A DNA stretch of 64,000 nt, from positions 109,544-173,543 of the forward strand of contig JAMYHL010000084.1 in the NCBI GenBank assembly GCA_025531455.1, given 5' to 3'. The notes beneath the pieces were generated by a model that worked only from the letters and a program-made list of their open reading frames with translations, did not search any database and was not told the origin of the DNA. The position numbers were made by a program, and so were the translations under genes. This document shows positions 32,050 to 43,441 of the stretch, one piece after another; positions within the stretch are counted from its first letter, which is position 1; each line of letters begins with the position of its first letter. This DNA comes from Apiotrichum sp. Y4204 (lineage: Eukaryota > Basidiomycota > Tremellomycetes > Trichosporonales > Trichosporonaceae).

Positions 32050-33127
32050 ATGGTACGTGACTCGTGACTCGATTGCGCGATGCACGGCGAGAACATCGAC
32101 GCGATCGACTCGCGAGTCGGAACAACGGGGCCTTGTGGACGCTGACTCACCTCAGCCTCCTTGGAGCAGTGTTCTCCGGCGCGTCGCCAGCCCCCTACCG
32201 CTGGCGGGGTGCGACGGCCAGCCTCCCCTCCCATCTCGCCCAGAATCTCCCCATCGCCGCACTGTCAGCGGCAGCTCTGACGGCTCCAACATCTCCGATG
32301 CATCGAACAGCACCAAGAGCCTACACTCGTCGGTCGGCACGGCCTCGACACTCCCAGAGTACTTGCCCGACACGGACGGCGAGGACCCAGAGCTCGAGGC
32401 CATGATCGGCGACCTGAACCAGCTGCGCATGAAGAAGAAAAAGTGCAAATGCAGCGGAAACTGCCTCTCATTTGTCTTTCCATCCGACGACAAGCTTGTC
32501 GACTTGAATTCATCCGAGACACCACAGTTCACCACCCCACTCCGTCCCCCACCGCGCTCACCTTCGCAAATATCCCCGGCCCAGTGCTCGAGTGGCGTGT
32601 TCCCCTCGCCAGCGTCCTTCTCAGTCCCAGTTCTCGAGCACCAGCCAAGTCTCCCCTCCCTGACCGCCTCGACCAGTTCCTCCAAACCTAGTCTTGCCTC
32701 CGAAGGTTCAGTCTATCAGCCATCCGAAGATGGCGACTCGGATTCAGAGTATGAGTCGGCGGCAGAAGACGACGGTCAGAGCTTAAAACGCACAAAGCGC
32801 CGGCCATCCAAGCCCCCCACACTCCTCATCCGCTCCACGCTCCCGCACGGCCTCGCCGACAGGCGCTGTGCGTGCGCCGACCCCTTCTGCCCCGGCGGCG
32901 AGCTCGACCGTGCGTACGACGCCGTTGTCCCGTGCAACTGCAACCTGCCCGGCTGCCTCGGTGGCGAGATGGCCCTGGCATGGAAGCTGCGCGCCGACGG
33001 CCTCCGCAAATCCGGCCGCCACCGCCATGTCAGCGCACCCGTGCGGAGCACCTCCCCCCGCCCGGAAATCAAGGGCATCGTATGGGGCTACAACATTAGA
33101 TCCGTCTCGGCCAGCGGCGCGAGCTAG
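32050..33127 (+). CDS. Disordered protein with LPxY and three CxC...C motifs
   Basis: Exon 1 is the ATG alone (32050-32052, context CCACCATGG with GTACGT donor); exon 2 is 32156-33127, giving 324 residues. An upstream in-frame ATG at 31988 without the intron is the alternative. Ser/Pro-rich N-terminus; then TASTLPEYLPDTDGEDPELE (LPxY with acidic flank), the basic KKKKCKCSGNC, a long Ser/Pro linker, an acidic patch (DGDSDSEYESAAEDD), a basic KRTKRRPSK, and finally RRCACADPFCPGGE and PCNCNLPGCLGGE. The last two are the same CxCxxxxCxGGE unit in tandem. No membrane helix. The paired CxC units suggest a small metal-binding fold, but no known family is recognised. It heads the plus-strand set of small genes. 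Confidence 0.7.
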
Positions 33128-35603
33128 AGGGCGGCGCCCAATCTGTACATACTGTATCTGCGCGAGGCGCGGACCCCTCATAATGTGTTTACTCCTTGTA
33201 CATATGTATCTGTGCATAACAGTGGCGACAACACGAACAAGACGGAACGGGGCGCGTCTCCAAGGTCCCAAGGCCCAAGGCACTGCTGAGAATAACGATA
33301 GAAGTTAGTGGCCAGTGGCCTGTGGAGCGCGCTGCCGGCATTTGCGACTCCAGTTCCGGATGCTACCATGGCGACGAACTCTGATCTGTAATCTGCGATC
33401 GTCTGATCATGGGATCTGTGTCTGAGCGGGACCGTGCGCGGTGCGACTGGGAGCCGATTGCGCGCGCCACACGCACCCCTGCGCTGGGAACAGTTCCGCG
33501 AGCAGGGCCGAGCAGCACCGACAAAGCTGATGATCCCTCGGACGATACCACCCACCTTCTGGGAAGCAGCGTTCCTCGCGAGCAATGTCTTGGCGCCCGG
33601 TGCGCCACAGCTCTGCTGTACGGTGGGGCTGCTCCGCCCCCGTTCGTCACCAATGTCCTAGAAATGATAGACCTGGCGTCGGGCGTGTGTCTATGGATCC
33701 ATCCGATCCATCCATGGATACCGTCGGCACGACCCCTGGAACGCGAAGGTGACTGGTGGCGCTGAAGGGGGAGTGACAGGCGAGACTCTGAGTGTGTCAA
33801 GGTTTTGGGATACCGTTCCAGTCTGGGATCCAGATTGGGTTCCGTCCAAAAGCCCCCCGCCCCCCCCCCCCCCTGAATCCTCCCAGATGCGAGAGGTGGG
33901 TTTGGATCCATGGATCCATGGAGAAGCAGCATCTTCGGCGTGTACGGCCAATGACAGTGACAGTGGAAAATTCCCGGTCGCGCGTATCGGTGTGCGTTCC
34001 AAGGTTCCAAGGATGTACACTGCTCGTTTGAGTTTCTGGGAGGGTCCCTGGAGCTGTGTGCCAGGTGCCGAAGTCGCCGACCACAGTTTCCAGTTTCCAA
34101 CTGGCTTTGGTTTTATCTAGTCCAAAGCCATGCACCGATGCACCGACAGTAGCTGCATAGGCCCCAAACGACTGTCGCGCAGAATGACGCTGACGTCGGA
34201 GTGCGATGCAATTTAGTGGTAACATTGTAAGGGACACTCGGCGGCTGAGCGTTTGGAAGGGGCTGGAGGCATTCCTGATTTCCATACCCCTGCGAGGTTG
34301 TCCGGGATCGTTTGGACAACACATCCTGCGTTTCGTCGAGTACGACGACTACGGACAGAGGCTAGTCGCGAGTCACAATGGACGATGTGAGGCTGTACAG
34401 CGGTCATCGTCGGAGATGCTCGATAAGGCTACCAGAGTTGCGGCACATGGCATGAAGATCACCCCACGCGCGAGGCAGCCACCGCATACCGCGAGGCCGC
34501 GAGATTCACAAGGTCATGTATACCGTTTGGGGCATGTAACACATCTGGGATCTGGGAGACCGGGTGGGGTCCACTGCGGCAGTTACATCACAGCGGTCAC
34601 TGGGACACGACACAGGGAGGCGGCGGTGCTCTCTGCGACCACATCGGTTTTGCCCCTTGCGTTTGGGCGCGAGAGCTGGAGCTGGAGCGTCAAAGGTAAA
34701 CCAACAAAGCAGCGCAGGATGTACAGTACCATGTGCCGGAGGGGCAGTTGATGCCAGGAAAAAAGGTCTGGGGCCGAGGGGGTCAGGCACTCAGGTTGTA
34801 CCGGACAGCATTTCGGCATTGGGTACGGCACACCGCTCCCAGCAAGTACAGACCTGGCATGTTGGTACTCGTCGGCTGTGCTCTTCTGGAACTTGGGGTC
34901 TGCTTTTCCTGTTTCGCCACTCCCAGGGAGGCAAGAGGCCAGGGTCTGCTCCAGATACTACGGCACTGCGCACTGCTTGCACTTGCTCGCAATGTGGTGG
35001 TAACGTCGCCCTTGTGGGCTTGTTGCCAGTCTTGGCTGCAGTACTGCAGTGGACACCTGTCACAGGACAGGCACGGCAAAGACTTTTCTGGGCCCCCCGA
35101 ACTTGGGAGAGCACGGCGATGCACCCGGAAAGGGGTGGCCGCCGCATCTACGCCACAGCAGCGCTCTACCTCCTGCCTCGTAGCAACGGCGGCGGTCACT
35201 GAAGCGCACACAAGGAAACGGGGGCGGGGATACCGGTGCGTTGTGAGGTTCCATACCGAGTATGGAGGACATTGCGCAGAGTCGAGGCACGATGGCAGCA
35301 CGACCTTGATCTCGTGTTTCTCGCGTACTGTCGGAACGCATACATACATATGGCACACGGCACGGACGATTCATTCTTCTCCCCTCGACACGTTTCTTCA
35401 TCGTCCATCTCTGCTTCTCACCTTTTGGTCGTTTGGCTGTTTTCTTTCTTCGCTGGCGCTGGCTCGCCCTGTTTTGTTCCAGCATTTCTTTTTCCTTTAC
35501 GCCACCACCTCGCTGCCACTTTTACGACCATCACGTCCCACGGCCACTTCATCACCTCCCTCTGTCTTTTGCCATCCTACCGTTTGTCATCTTACCGCCC
35601 GTC
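33128..35603. other. Intergenic, 2.5 kb
   Basis: No gene is supported. The first 80 bases hold two copies of TGTACATA (33143-33150 and 33194-33201), a PUF-protein-type site, in the 3' flank of the preceding gene. A C homopolymer lies near 33858-33872 and ATGGATCC repeats near 33693-33920. The long open frame that crosses into 36.1 kb is coding only from 35604 on, in another splice form. Confidence 0.5.
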
Positions 35604-36020
35604 ATGTCCATGATGGCCACTTTCCCCTCTGTACGTCCTTCCCCAGGATTGCCCTAACCGCAGCCCGTCCTGAAAGACAAGGCACGCCCAAAGCGCAAGC
35701 ACCGGCACCTCCCCCCCCTCCCCCTATACACTGCCACGGCGGCAGCGGACGAGGTCGCGCTAGGCTCAAATTCACTCGACCCGGCCTGCATGAACCTCCT
35801 GGCCGACGCGGGCGCCGCGGCGCGCCGGGCCCGGTCTCCCGCCGGCCCGCCCGCGTACGACACGCTCTACTCCCCCCAAGGGGCGACGCCGATCTACTCG
35901 GCCATCGCGGAGCGCATCGAGTTTCTCCACTCGCCCACGAAGGAGGACGGGTGCGCCACTTGCCAGGCGGCCGTCAGCTGTCCCGTTCATCCGTTAGGCA
36001 AGAAGAGCCGGGTGTTGTAA
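35604..36020 (+). CDS. Small soluble protein with LPxY and PPxY motifs and a Cys/His end
   Basis: Exons 35604-35630 and 35664-36020 give 127 residues; the 33-nt intron is phase 0. After nine residues come the basic KDKARPKRKHRH, then LPPLPLYTATAAADEVAL, then GPPAYDTLYSPQGATPIYSA, a canonical PPxY, and finally GCATCQAAVSCPVHPLGKK. There is no membrane helix. LPLYTATAAADEVAL aligns with LPLYTTTPNEHEVTL of the gene at 41128, and both have a PPxY about 50 residues later, so they are paralogues. The CxxC...CPVH end resembles LCPVHGYQ of the gene at 46628 and might bind a metal. Two WW-ligand motifs in one short protein suggest an adaptor; this is inference. Confidence 0.75.
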
Positions 36021-36798
36021 GGGATTCAATCCGATCCCGATCAACATTGACCCAGGTCCCAGACCACCTGATGACCCCTCACCGTGCTGGCCCTGCCGCG
36101 CCTGCCTTACTGTATTGACGGCCCCGGCCATATTTTGACGAACCCTCACATCCCCTCACTGAACAAACTGTAGCGATAGCAAAGACATCCTTCTCCGCAC
36201 TGTACATCACCCCCCTCCTTTTTAGCACATGCTCGATGCACAGTGTAGCCATTTTGCCTTGTTCCTCTTCCTTGAAATATAAGGTCTCTCTAAACCGGAT
36301 CGCACAGCAAGGCGCACCCGCAGAGGACAATGCGTCCGAGCATCGGACAGGTCGGGTCTGGGCCCAGCAGGAACAGCAAAGTACCTTCCCCATAACGCTC
36401 AACTACACGTAGCTGCTGGAACAAGATCAAAGGGATGAAATAGATCCCAAGCCCCTTGAAAGCTTCGATCTGGCCCAGAGGCCGTTTCTCTCGAGCATGA
36501 GGCAACCGCCGCACTGCCTCACGCAACGACGTACGGCTCTCCACCACTGCCACACGTTTCATGCTCTCTGCGGGGCCCCGCGCACCGGTGCGCGCCGTCA
36601 TCGCCACACCCTCACCACCTGGACGGGCTGTCACGGCACCCAGCGCTGTCCGTACTGTCCTGAAACGCACGCGAGAAAGTCAAGGCAAAGAGAAAAGGAT
36701 ACATTGACCTCAACATAATCCGGCAATGACACTGTGTCCAAGTGACCGGGCGCATGCCTACGGGTTTCGGCGCCACTCTACATCTGCACATACAACGT
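36021..36798. other. Intergenic between convergent genes
   Basis: 3' ends of the small gene and of the FAD monooxygenase. A TTACTGTATTG element lies at 36107, 87 nt after the stop. A minus-strand frame at 36290-36670 has a weak hydrophobic stretch but no supporting start, TATA or splice pattern. Confidence 0.45.
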
Positions 36799-39103
36799 CT
36801 AGGGGTCGAGCTCCACGCGATGCTTTTCGTCTGCCGTCAGCGTCGCCCCACACGCGGACTCACATGCCGGCGCCCAGATCCCGTCGCGCTCTGCGGCGAT
36901 CTGCAGCGCAATGTTGCGGCTCAGCGAACGCGCAAAGAGGAGGTGCGTAGCGGCCACGAAGACGTTCGGGCCCGCGGGCCCCCCGACGCCGCGCACCTCG
37001 CCCTCGCCGTCCAGGCCCCACACTCGGCCCAAGCGCCGCGCCTCCGCTCCGAGTGTCGCTTCCTTTGCGGCCGCACAGTTCTCGAACCCGGTCGCAAAAA
37101 TGATCAGGTCAAAGGAGGCCGCGACACCAGATGTTAACTCTACCCCTGTGCGTGAGAAGCGCGCAATCTCGCCGGACTGGACCGATATGCGGCCGTTGAT
37201 GATCAGATCGGCGCCACCGCCGGGCGACGCAAAGTAGGTACCGCCGGCGCGCTCTTGTGCCACTGCTGTCAGCACTGTCAGCAATATACGTGTCGCCTGA
37301 CTTTACAGATATTCGAGCTGATTCCACGTGTCTACTTGATCGGCTGCGAGCGCCGCGAGCGCCACGGCCGCAACGGTCACACTCACGTGTTGCAAAGCCC
37401 GTGCCGTCGATACCGAACCAAGTGCGGAAGCCTGCACGCTCGAGACCGGCGAGCATGTCCTTGTCCGCTTCGGCGAGGTGCGCCGTTGTGCGCTTCTGGA
37501 ACTCGCGCCAGACGTGCGGCGGCAACGACTCGGCAATACGGTCCGCCTGCTCGATCGTGTACATCCTGTTGCCCTCCTCGGTCCACACGCCCGCGGCTGC
37601 GGTCAGCGAGGCGGAGCGAGTTCAGCTGGCTCAACGTCGCTAGCTGGCCAACTCGGCGCCATGCACTCACTCAACACTGGCAGGCCGTGGCGCAGCGACA
37701 TGACATACGTCGGACTGCGCTGGAGCAGCGTCGTCTCGGCGCCGTGGTGGACGAGGTCGGCCGCGATCTGCGTCAGCCCCAGCGGGAATGCGATTCGGTA
37801 CTCACATCCAGCGCAGACGTGCACGCTCCCACAACCAGCGCACGCTTGCCCTTCCAAGCTCCGCCCCCGGCGTGCTCCGACGAATGGACAATCGTGCCGC
37901 CATAAGCCTCCTGGCCCGGAAACGGCGGTGGGAGCCGCGGTGGCCCCACCAGGCCGGTCGCGAGTACGACGTGCGACACGGCAATATCGCGCGCATGCAC
38001 CTCCCCATTGATACTGCGCAGCACTCTAAACTCCCACCGCCGGCGGTCCGCGTCCCAGCGCGTCTGGGCCGGATCCGCCGTGCTGCGCAGCCACACGTTG
38101 AGCTCCATTGCGTCGGCATACGCCTCGAGCCAGTTTGCAAGCTTGCCAGCGGGCATGAACACCGGCCAGTTGCTCGGGAACGGCATCATCGGCAGGTGGT
38201 TGCTCCACACGGGATCCTGCAGCGCGAGGGAGCTGGGGTGAGCCGGAAGGAAAGTGGAGGAGAGGTGTCTGACTGGTGACTTACGCATAGCGTTTGCGCC
38301 AGCTGTCGCCGATACGTTCTGCGCGGTCGACTACGAGGGGGTTGAGCCCGAATGCGCGCAGCATCGCCGCTGTCGCCAACCCGTTGTGTCCCGCGCCGAC
38401 TGTGGTGAGCGCTCACTCCACACTGCCTGCCATGGTGGCCACGACGACGTACTGACGAGCACGTCCGGGTCGCCATCCTCAAACTCCATCTCCCTTTTTC
38501 GGCGCACATCATACGGCTCGGGGTCGTTGTGTCTCCCAAACGGCCTGTTCGCGCCGTCGCGGCGCGGACGATCGTGCAGGCTCTCGAGCGTCGTGAACAG
38601 CGTCCACACCTTCCACTCCGCCTGCGCCTCGACGTACACAAGGCGCGCGACAGCGGTCCCCTTGCCCAGCGCGGTGCTGAGTTCCGCGTGAACCCGCACC
38701 CACGCGAGGTCCGGGTACGGCTGCTCGAGCGCGGGCGAGGGCTCCGTAAGCCGCACGGAACGCACGCATGCCGAACCGAGCAGGTCCTTCCGTCAGCGGG
38801 ACCGTGCAGTACACGTACCTGGGCCGCCAGGCTGATCGTCTCGTCCTGGAACGTGCGGTATCCCCTGGAGAACGCGAGGTGGTCGCGCCAGAAGGCGGCC
38901 GGCGCGAAGAGTTCCGCAAAGCGGGACACGTCCGGGGCCTTGCCTGCGGCACTGTTCACCGCAAACGCCGCCTCTAACGCAGTCACAAAGCGCGCGCTGA
39001 CGGCTGGCACGTCCACTTCCTCTGGAGGGGAAAAGCCGGCGGACCGCGTCGGGAGTGGTGTTCTGGGGGCGAAGTGAGAGGCGGGGGCGTGGGAGGCCGT
39101 CAT
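36799..39103 (-). CDS. FAD-dependent monooxygenase with N-terminal NTF2-like domain
   Basis: Cytosolic flavin monooxygenase that uses NADPH and O2 to oxidise N, S or carbonyl groups. Exons 38819-39103, 38453-38786, 38285-38399, 37806-38232, 37671-37767, 37387-37596 and 36799-37262 give 643 residues. Residues 35-190 resemble the NTF2-like domain that precedes the oxygenase in a fungal subfamily. The FAD Rossmann motif is DVLVIGAGHNGL (203-214) and the NADPH motif is VVGACTSALD (378-387), where the usual middle Gly is Cys. LIIFATGFEN is the C-terminal ATG motif. Introns are 32 to 124 nt. The last acceptor could be at 37262 or 37265, both in frame. It stands alone among small genes of unknown function, with no biosynthetic cluster around it. 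Substrate is unknown. Confidence 0.88.
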
Positions 39104-41127
39104 GATGGAGGACGGGGGATAGAAGGAGGAATGGAAACGGGGTCAGTATGTGTGAGTGGTGAGTCTTGGTGAGTAGGGCCAAGTGTCGACGCCGCAGCAT
39201 ACACTCGACATGTGGTGGCTGATGGTTATCGGAACGCCTTGTTCTACAACTCCTCGGAACTCGACGAGCCGCGTTCGGCCGGATGTCGACGCGCCTCAGG
39301 TGGGGCCCCGAAGGTCAATTGTGTTTCAACTGTGGCTGGGGGGGCAACAGCATTTGGCGGCAACTGCCCCTCGTCCTCCAAGCTGTGCGCCATGACCACC
39401 GCCGCCCTCGCGGTGTAGACAGGGTCTTCCACGCTGTTAAATTGGATGGCTTGAAATATCAAATCCCTGCTTCCATGCCTTCATGCCTCTACGACGCACC
39501 GCTGAAGCAGTATTGACATATCGCCAGCCCCCATGTGCACCTCCTGATGGTTACTTGCTGTCACTGGCCTTGCTGTTCCTCATGCTGCAGCTCGTTTGAC
39601 TGTGCAGTCTCAACGTGCAGTCTCGATGTGCAGTACGCCTCATTTCCGCGACATCAGGCACCGTCCTCAGATCGCTACCCTTCCTGCGCACCGTTAAGCC
39701 CGATGAGCTCGTCGTGCATGGTGGCATGCTCGGGTGCGTCGGTAGCTGGGCGGTGTCGCTGGTGGAGGCCATGTGCTGTATAAAGTTGTGGAACGCGTGG
39801 AGGGTTGGGCAAAACCGCCGCGAAAACTCTTCCCTTCGCGAAAACCACTTCAGCCTGTTTTGAGAGCAACCCACCGTGGTCGGCACCGTCGCGTATCGCG
39901 TACCATACCTACCTCGCTCGTTCTCGCCAGGCACCTCCTCCACGCGAGTTTGCACCCGCCATGCCGACGATGACCGAGACATCTGCGTTCCAGCGACGAC
40001 AGTAAACGTCACTCTAGGTACTGCCAAGAAGTGTACTGTACTGCGGTATTGCGGAGTAGTATGCAGCTGCCGCCGGTCGCAGATACCCGGCGTGCATCAG
40101 GTGGTGTGTATCTGGACTGACCAATCATGGCCCGCCATTTACGGCCCGATGCACACGGAGTGGCTTATCTCTGACATCAACGCCGAGGACACGTGACGCT
40201 TGGCACTTGGAGCAAGCGGAGCAGCGAGCTGAGCGAGCTTACAGTTTCGAGCTTGGAGACCGCGCTGGCTACCGGGCGGAGCTCACAGATCCATGTACTC
40301 CCGTCACCAGACTCCGGCGGCATGTTGCACTGCTGAGCGATTTACGTTTTACTTCTGCAGCGGTATGCGGCACCATTTCGCATGCAGGAGCGGCGCACTC
40401 GAGCTCTCGAGGCCTCGAGGTCGTGTATTGCGGAACGGTGATGGTCATGAGCAGCTGATGCGCGATTTGACACGGGTACGCGGATTGGCTGGTTGTGCTG
40501 TTTGCGCTCGAATGCCCATTTCCCGGGTCTCTCCGAAACGTCGTACAGGCACAGAAACCTCGCGATGGCGTAGGACTCCGTCGGTACGCTCCCCGTCGCA
40601 CATGTGCATGTGAGTGAGGGTTTGAAGGGGTGACAGACCTCCACAGCCCCTCGCCGGAGCCGGGAAACAAAAGTAGGAGGAGCCGACCGAGCCGACGGGC
40701 GGGTGCCCCGTTCCTGGAGCCTGCAGATCATGGCGTATCGTTCAGCTGTGTTCTTGGTTCCTTCCCTGGATTTTTTCCTTGGCACTGCAGGATATCAGGA
40801 TCACAGGTGGAGTGCCCAGAAAACAGGCACAACGTCACCGCTTGACTCGGGTCCTTCTTGTCCACCACCTTTTACCCGGTGCTCGCTGCTCGAGTCGGCT
40901 GCGTACAGCCTGTATCAGTAGTACAACATGTGCGACCTTCATGATATAAAAGAAGACACCAGATGGAACTTGTCGACATCCATCAGCCAGCTCCACTGCT
41001 ACTACTGCTCTTGATATCGAGACACCATCTATTGCCATCTCTAAGCTATCTCCGCACCGTACTCACAGAGAAGCACCACCACAGCCTAACACCACAACCA
41101 CCCCCAGCGTAACCACACTTGCACACC
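39104..41127. other. Intergenic, 2 kb, divergent promoters
   Basis: Lies between the FAD monooxygenase (minus) and the small gene at 41128 (plus). No gene is supported. TATAAAA for the latter is at 40945. Confidence 0.5.
40945..40951 (+). promoter_or_regulatory. TATA box of the small PPxY gene at 41128
   Basis: TATAAAA, 183 nt before the ATG, followed by a CA-rich leader that starts near 41085. Confidence 0.6.
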
Positions 41128-41463
41128 ATGAAGGGCAACATCTGGAACCTCGTAAGTAGGAGGCATTCTCGACCAAGTCAGCCTCTATCTCGTCCTAATA
41201 GTCAGATCTTCTCCACCTCCAGCACCAAGAAGGTGCGCAGCGAGCGCCGCAAGCTCCGCCGCCCTCGTCAGGCCACTCTTCCCCTCTACACCACCACGCC
41301 CAACGAGCACGAGGTCACCCTCCCCTCGTCCGCGGACCCCAAGACGGTCAAGCTTGCGATCGAGATTGCCAAGCTCCAGATCAACGACTCGTCGGCTCCT
41401 CCCCCCACGTATGAGCCGTACGACCTTTCGCCTCGCTCCGTCAAGTCCTCGTTCCAGCTGTAG
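41128..41463 (+). CDS. Small soluble protein with LPxY and PPxY motifs
   Basis: Exons 41128-41151 and 41206-41463 give 93 residues. The 54-nt intron has a good GTAAGT donor and CTAAT branch, is a multiple of three and has no stop, so retention would give a 111-residue form. The protein is MKGNIWNL, then the basic STKKVRSERRKLRRPRQ, then LPLYTTTPNEHEVTLPSSAD, a short amphipathic helix (TVKLAIEIAKLQI) and APPPTYEPYDLSPRSVKSSF with a canonical PPxY. LPLYTTT...EVTL matches the gene at 35604. There is no membrane helix; the intron again sits in phase 0 just before the basic stretch, as in the membrane members of the set. Codon use is strongly G/C-ending and a TATA box is present, so expression is likely. 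Confidence 0.8.
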   Translation: MKGNIWNLVSRRHSRPSQPLSRPNSQIFSTSSTKKVRSERRKLRRPRQATLPLYTTTPNEHEVTLPSSADPKTVKLAIEIAKLQINDSSAPPPTYEPYDLSPRSVKSSFQL

Positions 41464-43441
41464 TCCGAGTCAGAGTCAGTTACAACTACTCTCGACTTGC
41501 TGCAAAGCCAACTACTTTGACTCGCTCGCTGTGAGCCGCGTCTGCAAACAACCCTTAATCGATAATGGATCCTCGGATCCGCTATGACTCGTCACGAACC
41601 GTATTCTCCGTCCTGAACGGCCCTAGTTCGATGTAATCCGACGACCCACCGAATGTACTGTACGACTCACAATGCAATGAAAATCAAAAGTCAGAAGTTT
41701 TTATGTATCTTGTACCATATTCCGGTGTAACATAGTGTACTGTACAATCGTGTTGTCAATGCAGATTGTGAACCAGTGTTGTTTTGCTGCATGATTGCAT
41801 GGATCGCCACTTTGTGGACTCTGATGTTCTGGAATTCTGGATTTGATCGAGTCCCTATTCCGTTGCGATCGCCACTTGGCACTTGTCATGACATGGGTGG
41901 CGAGAGCCCCTCGACTGGATAGCATGTCGTGGTACCTTGCGTACCGCAATTCCTTCTCCTCAAGCAGCTCCATTCGCAACCAGTCTCATAAACTATCCTC
42001 ACTGAACACGACTCAATTCCTCGCCTCGCCACTCACGCCTGACAGTCCTCTGTTGCTCCATCGGACACTCCCGGACACAGCTGCTCATTCTCGAGTTATT
42101 CAGTGGATGCTCCAATTCCACAGCTCCACAGGTCCCACCTCACATCCTGTACGAAAGCGGCACATCCGCCACTGACCTCACTCCCAACTCCCAGACAGCA
42201 GGGGATCAGACCTCGCAGACAGCTGGGGAACAGCAGGGGAGCAGACGGCAGATAGCCGCGCCTTAACCGTGATTGCCAGCTGACCCCGGCGACCTCCGGC
42301 GGTGCGGTGCCAAAGTCGTCTCCAAGGCCCTAGATAGACAAACCCGCACTTCCGAGGATTTGTCTCCGGCCCCTCCCCTCGAGTCACGGGCCTACATTGC
42401 GGCATCCCATTGGCCGGATCTGTGATGTGAGGGTTCAAATAGAGAGATAAGCCTCCGACGGTGACGGCGACCGCGAGAGTGGGTGGCGGCGTGTGTCTCT
42501 ACGGCTTCGGCAGCGTCGGCAAGAAGGTCTCGGCTCCGAACGAAAGGCGGGTTATGTGTAGCTGGGTGGCGCCCCGCGTGCCTCGCGTGCCTGAAGGACC
42601 GACACTGTCTTGGCTCCTGTGGGCCGGTCAGCGCTTCCTCTCGTGTTCTGCTAAAGAGAATCCCTGGTTGGGAACACCTGCAGATCTACCTACGCCCGGG
42701 ACGCGTTCCTGCGCTATGGCCCTCTGCTGATCCCCCTGCTGCGGATCCTGTACCTGTGCGTCACCGGCAAACCATGAACAATGAATGGTCCATCTGACAT
42801 CTTATCTTCACAAACGTGCGTGGCTCCACACTAGCCCACGGCCAACGCCGAAGCGATAACCAAATCGTTCGTGCGGCCGGAGCTCATCGCCATCATCTAC
42901 TGTCCACAGTCGAGTAGTCACGCGACCCACGGGCACAGTGTTGTATCGAGCGCCGTGCGCTATTGGCTACATCAATTCACGCGCTGTTATCTTCTAACCG
43001 CGACATTTCGTTTGTTGACATTGGAGTCCTCTGCTCGCATCGCTTTTCGCCGTGCCCATCGGAGCAAATGCAATAGGGAAAACAGCAAGGATCCTCTAGC
43101 GTCATGGCGGCTACTGCTTTTTGCAGTGTACCACAACTCTTCGTCTGCACTTCGCGCTCGCCACCTTGATGTCTTCGCAGAACGCGCGCTTGGCTGTGCA
43201 TGGAGGAACAGTATAAGTTCTGTCGCCACTCGCGACCCCCGACCCAAGACCGCTACTCACTATCGAGTACTCACAGAGCACCGTATTGTAGTGCGGCTGT
43301 TGATCCAGTCTACCTCTCACTTGCTACTCATACTCCCACACCACCGGATCCCCTTGCGGCATCCGGCACGTCTATGCTGCCTCCTCAACGCGCCACTCAT
43401 TCCCGCCGGCACACCACCCCCACAGCACCCACTTACTCGCG
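41464..43441. other. Intergenic, 2 kb
   Basis: No gene is supported. TACTGTAC elements occur at 41654 and 41738 in the 3' flank of the preceding gene. A long open frame from 42871 overlaps the next gene in another frame and is a shadow in its 3' half. TATAAG at 43212 may serve the gene at 43442. Confidence 0.45.

Noticed and set aside
34733..35603. Long plus-strand open frame (461 codons in total up to 36118)
   Set aside because: No codon bias or domain; only the part from 35604 codes, and in a spliced form in another frame.
36290..36670. Minus-strand frame with a weak hydrophobic stretch, considered as another array member
   Set aside because: Helix interrupted by charged residues, no phase-0 intron after it, no basic anchor and no TATA element.
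39551..40027. 158-codon minus-strand open frame
   Set aside because: Weak start context and mixed composition; no helix, motif or plausible intron.
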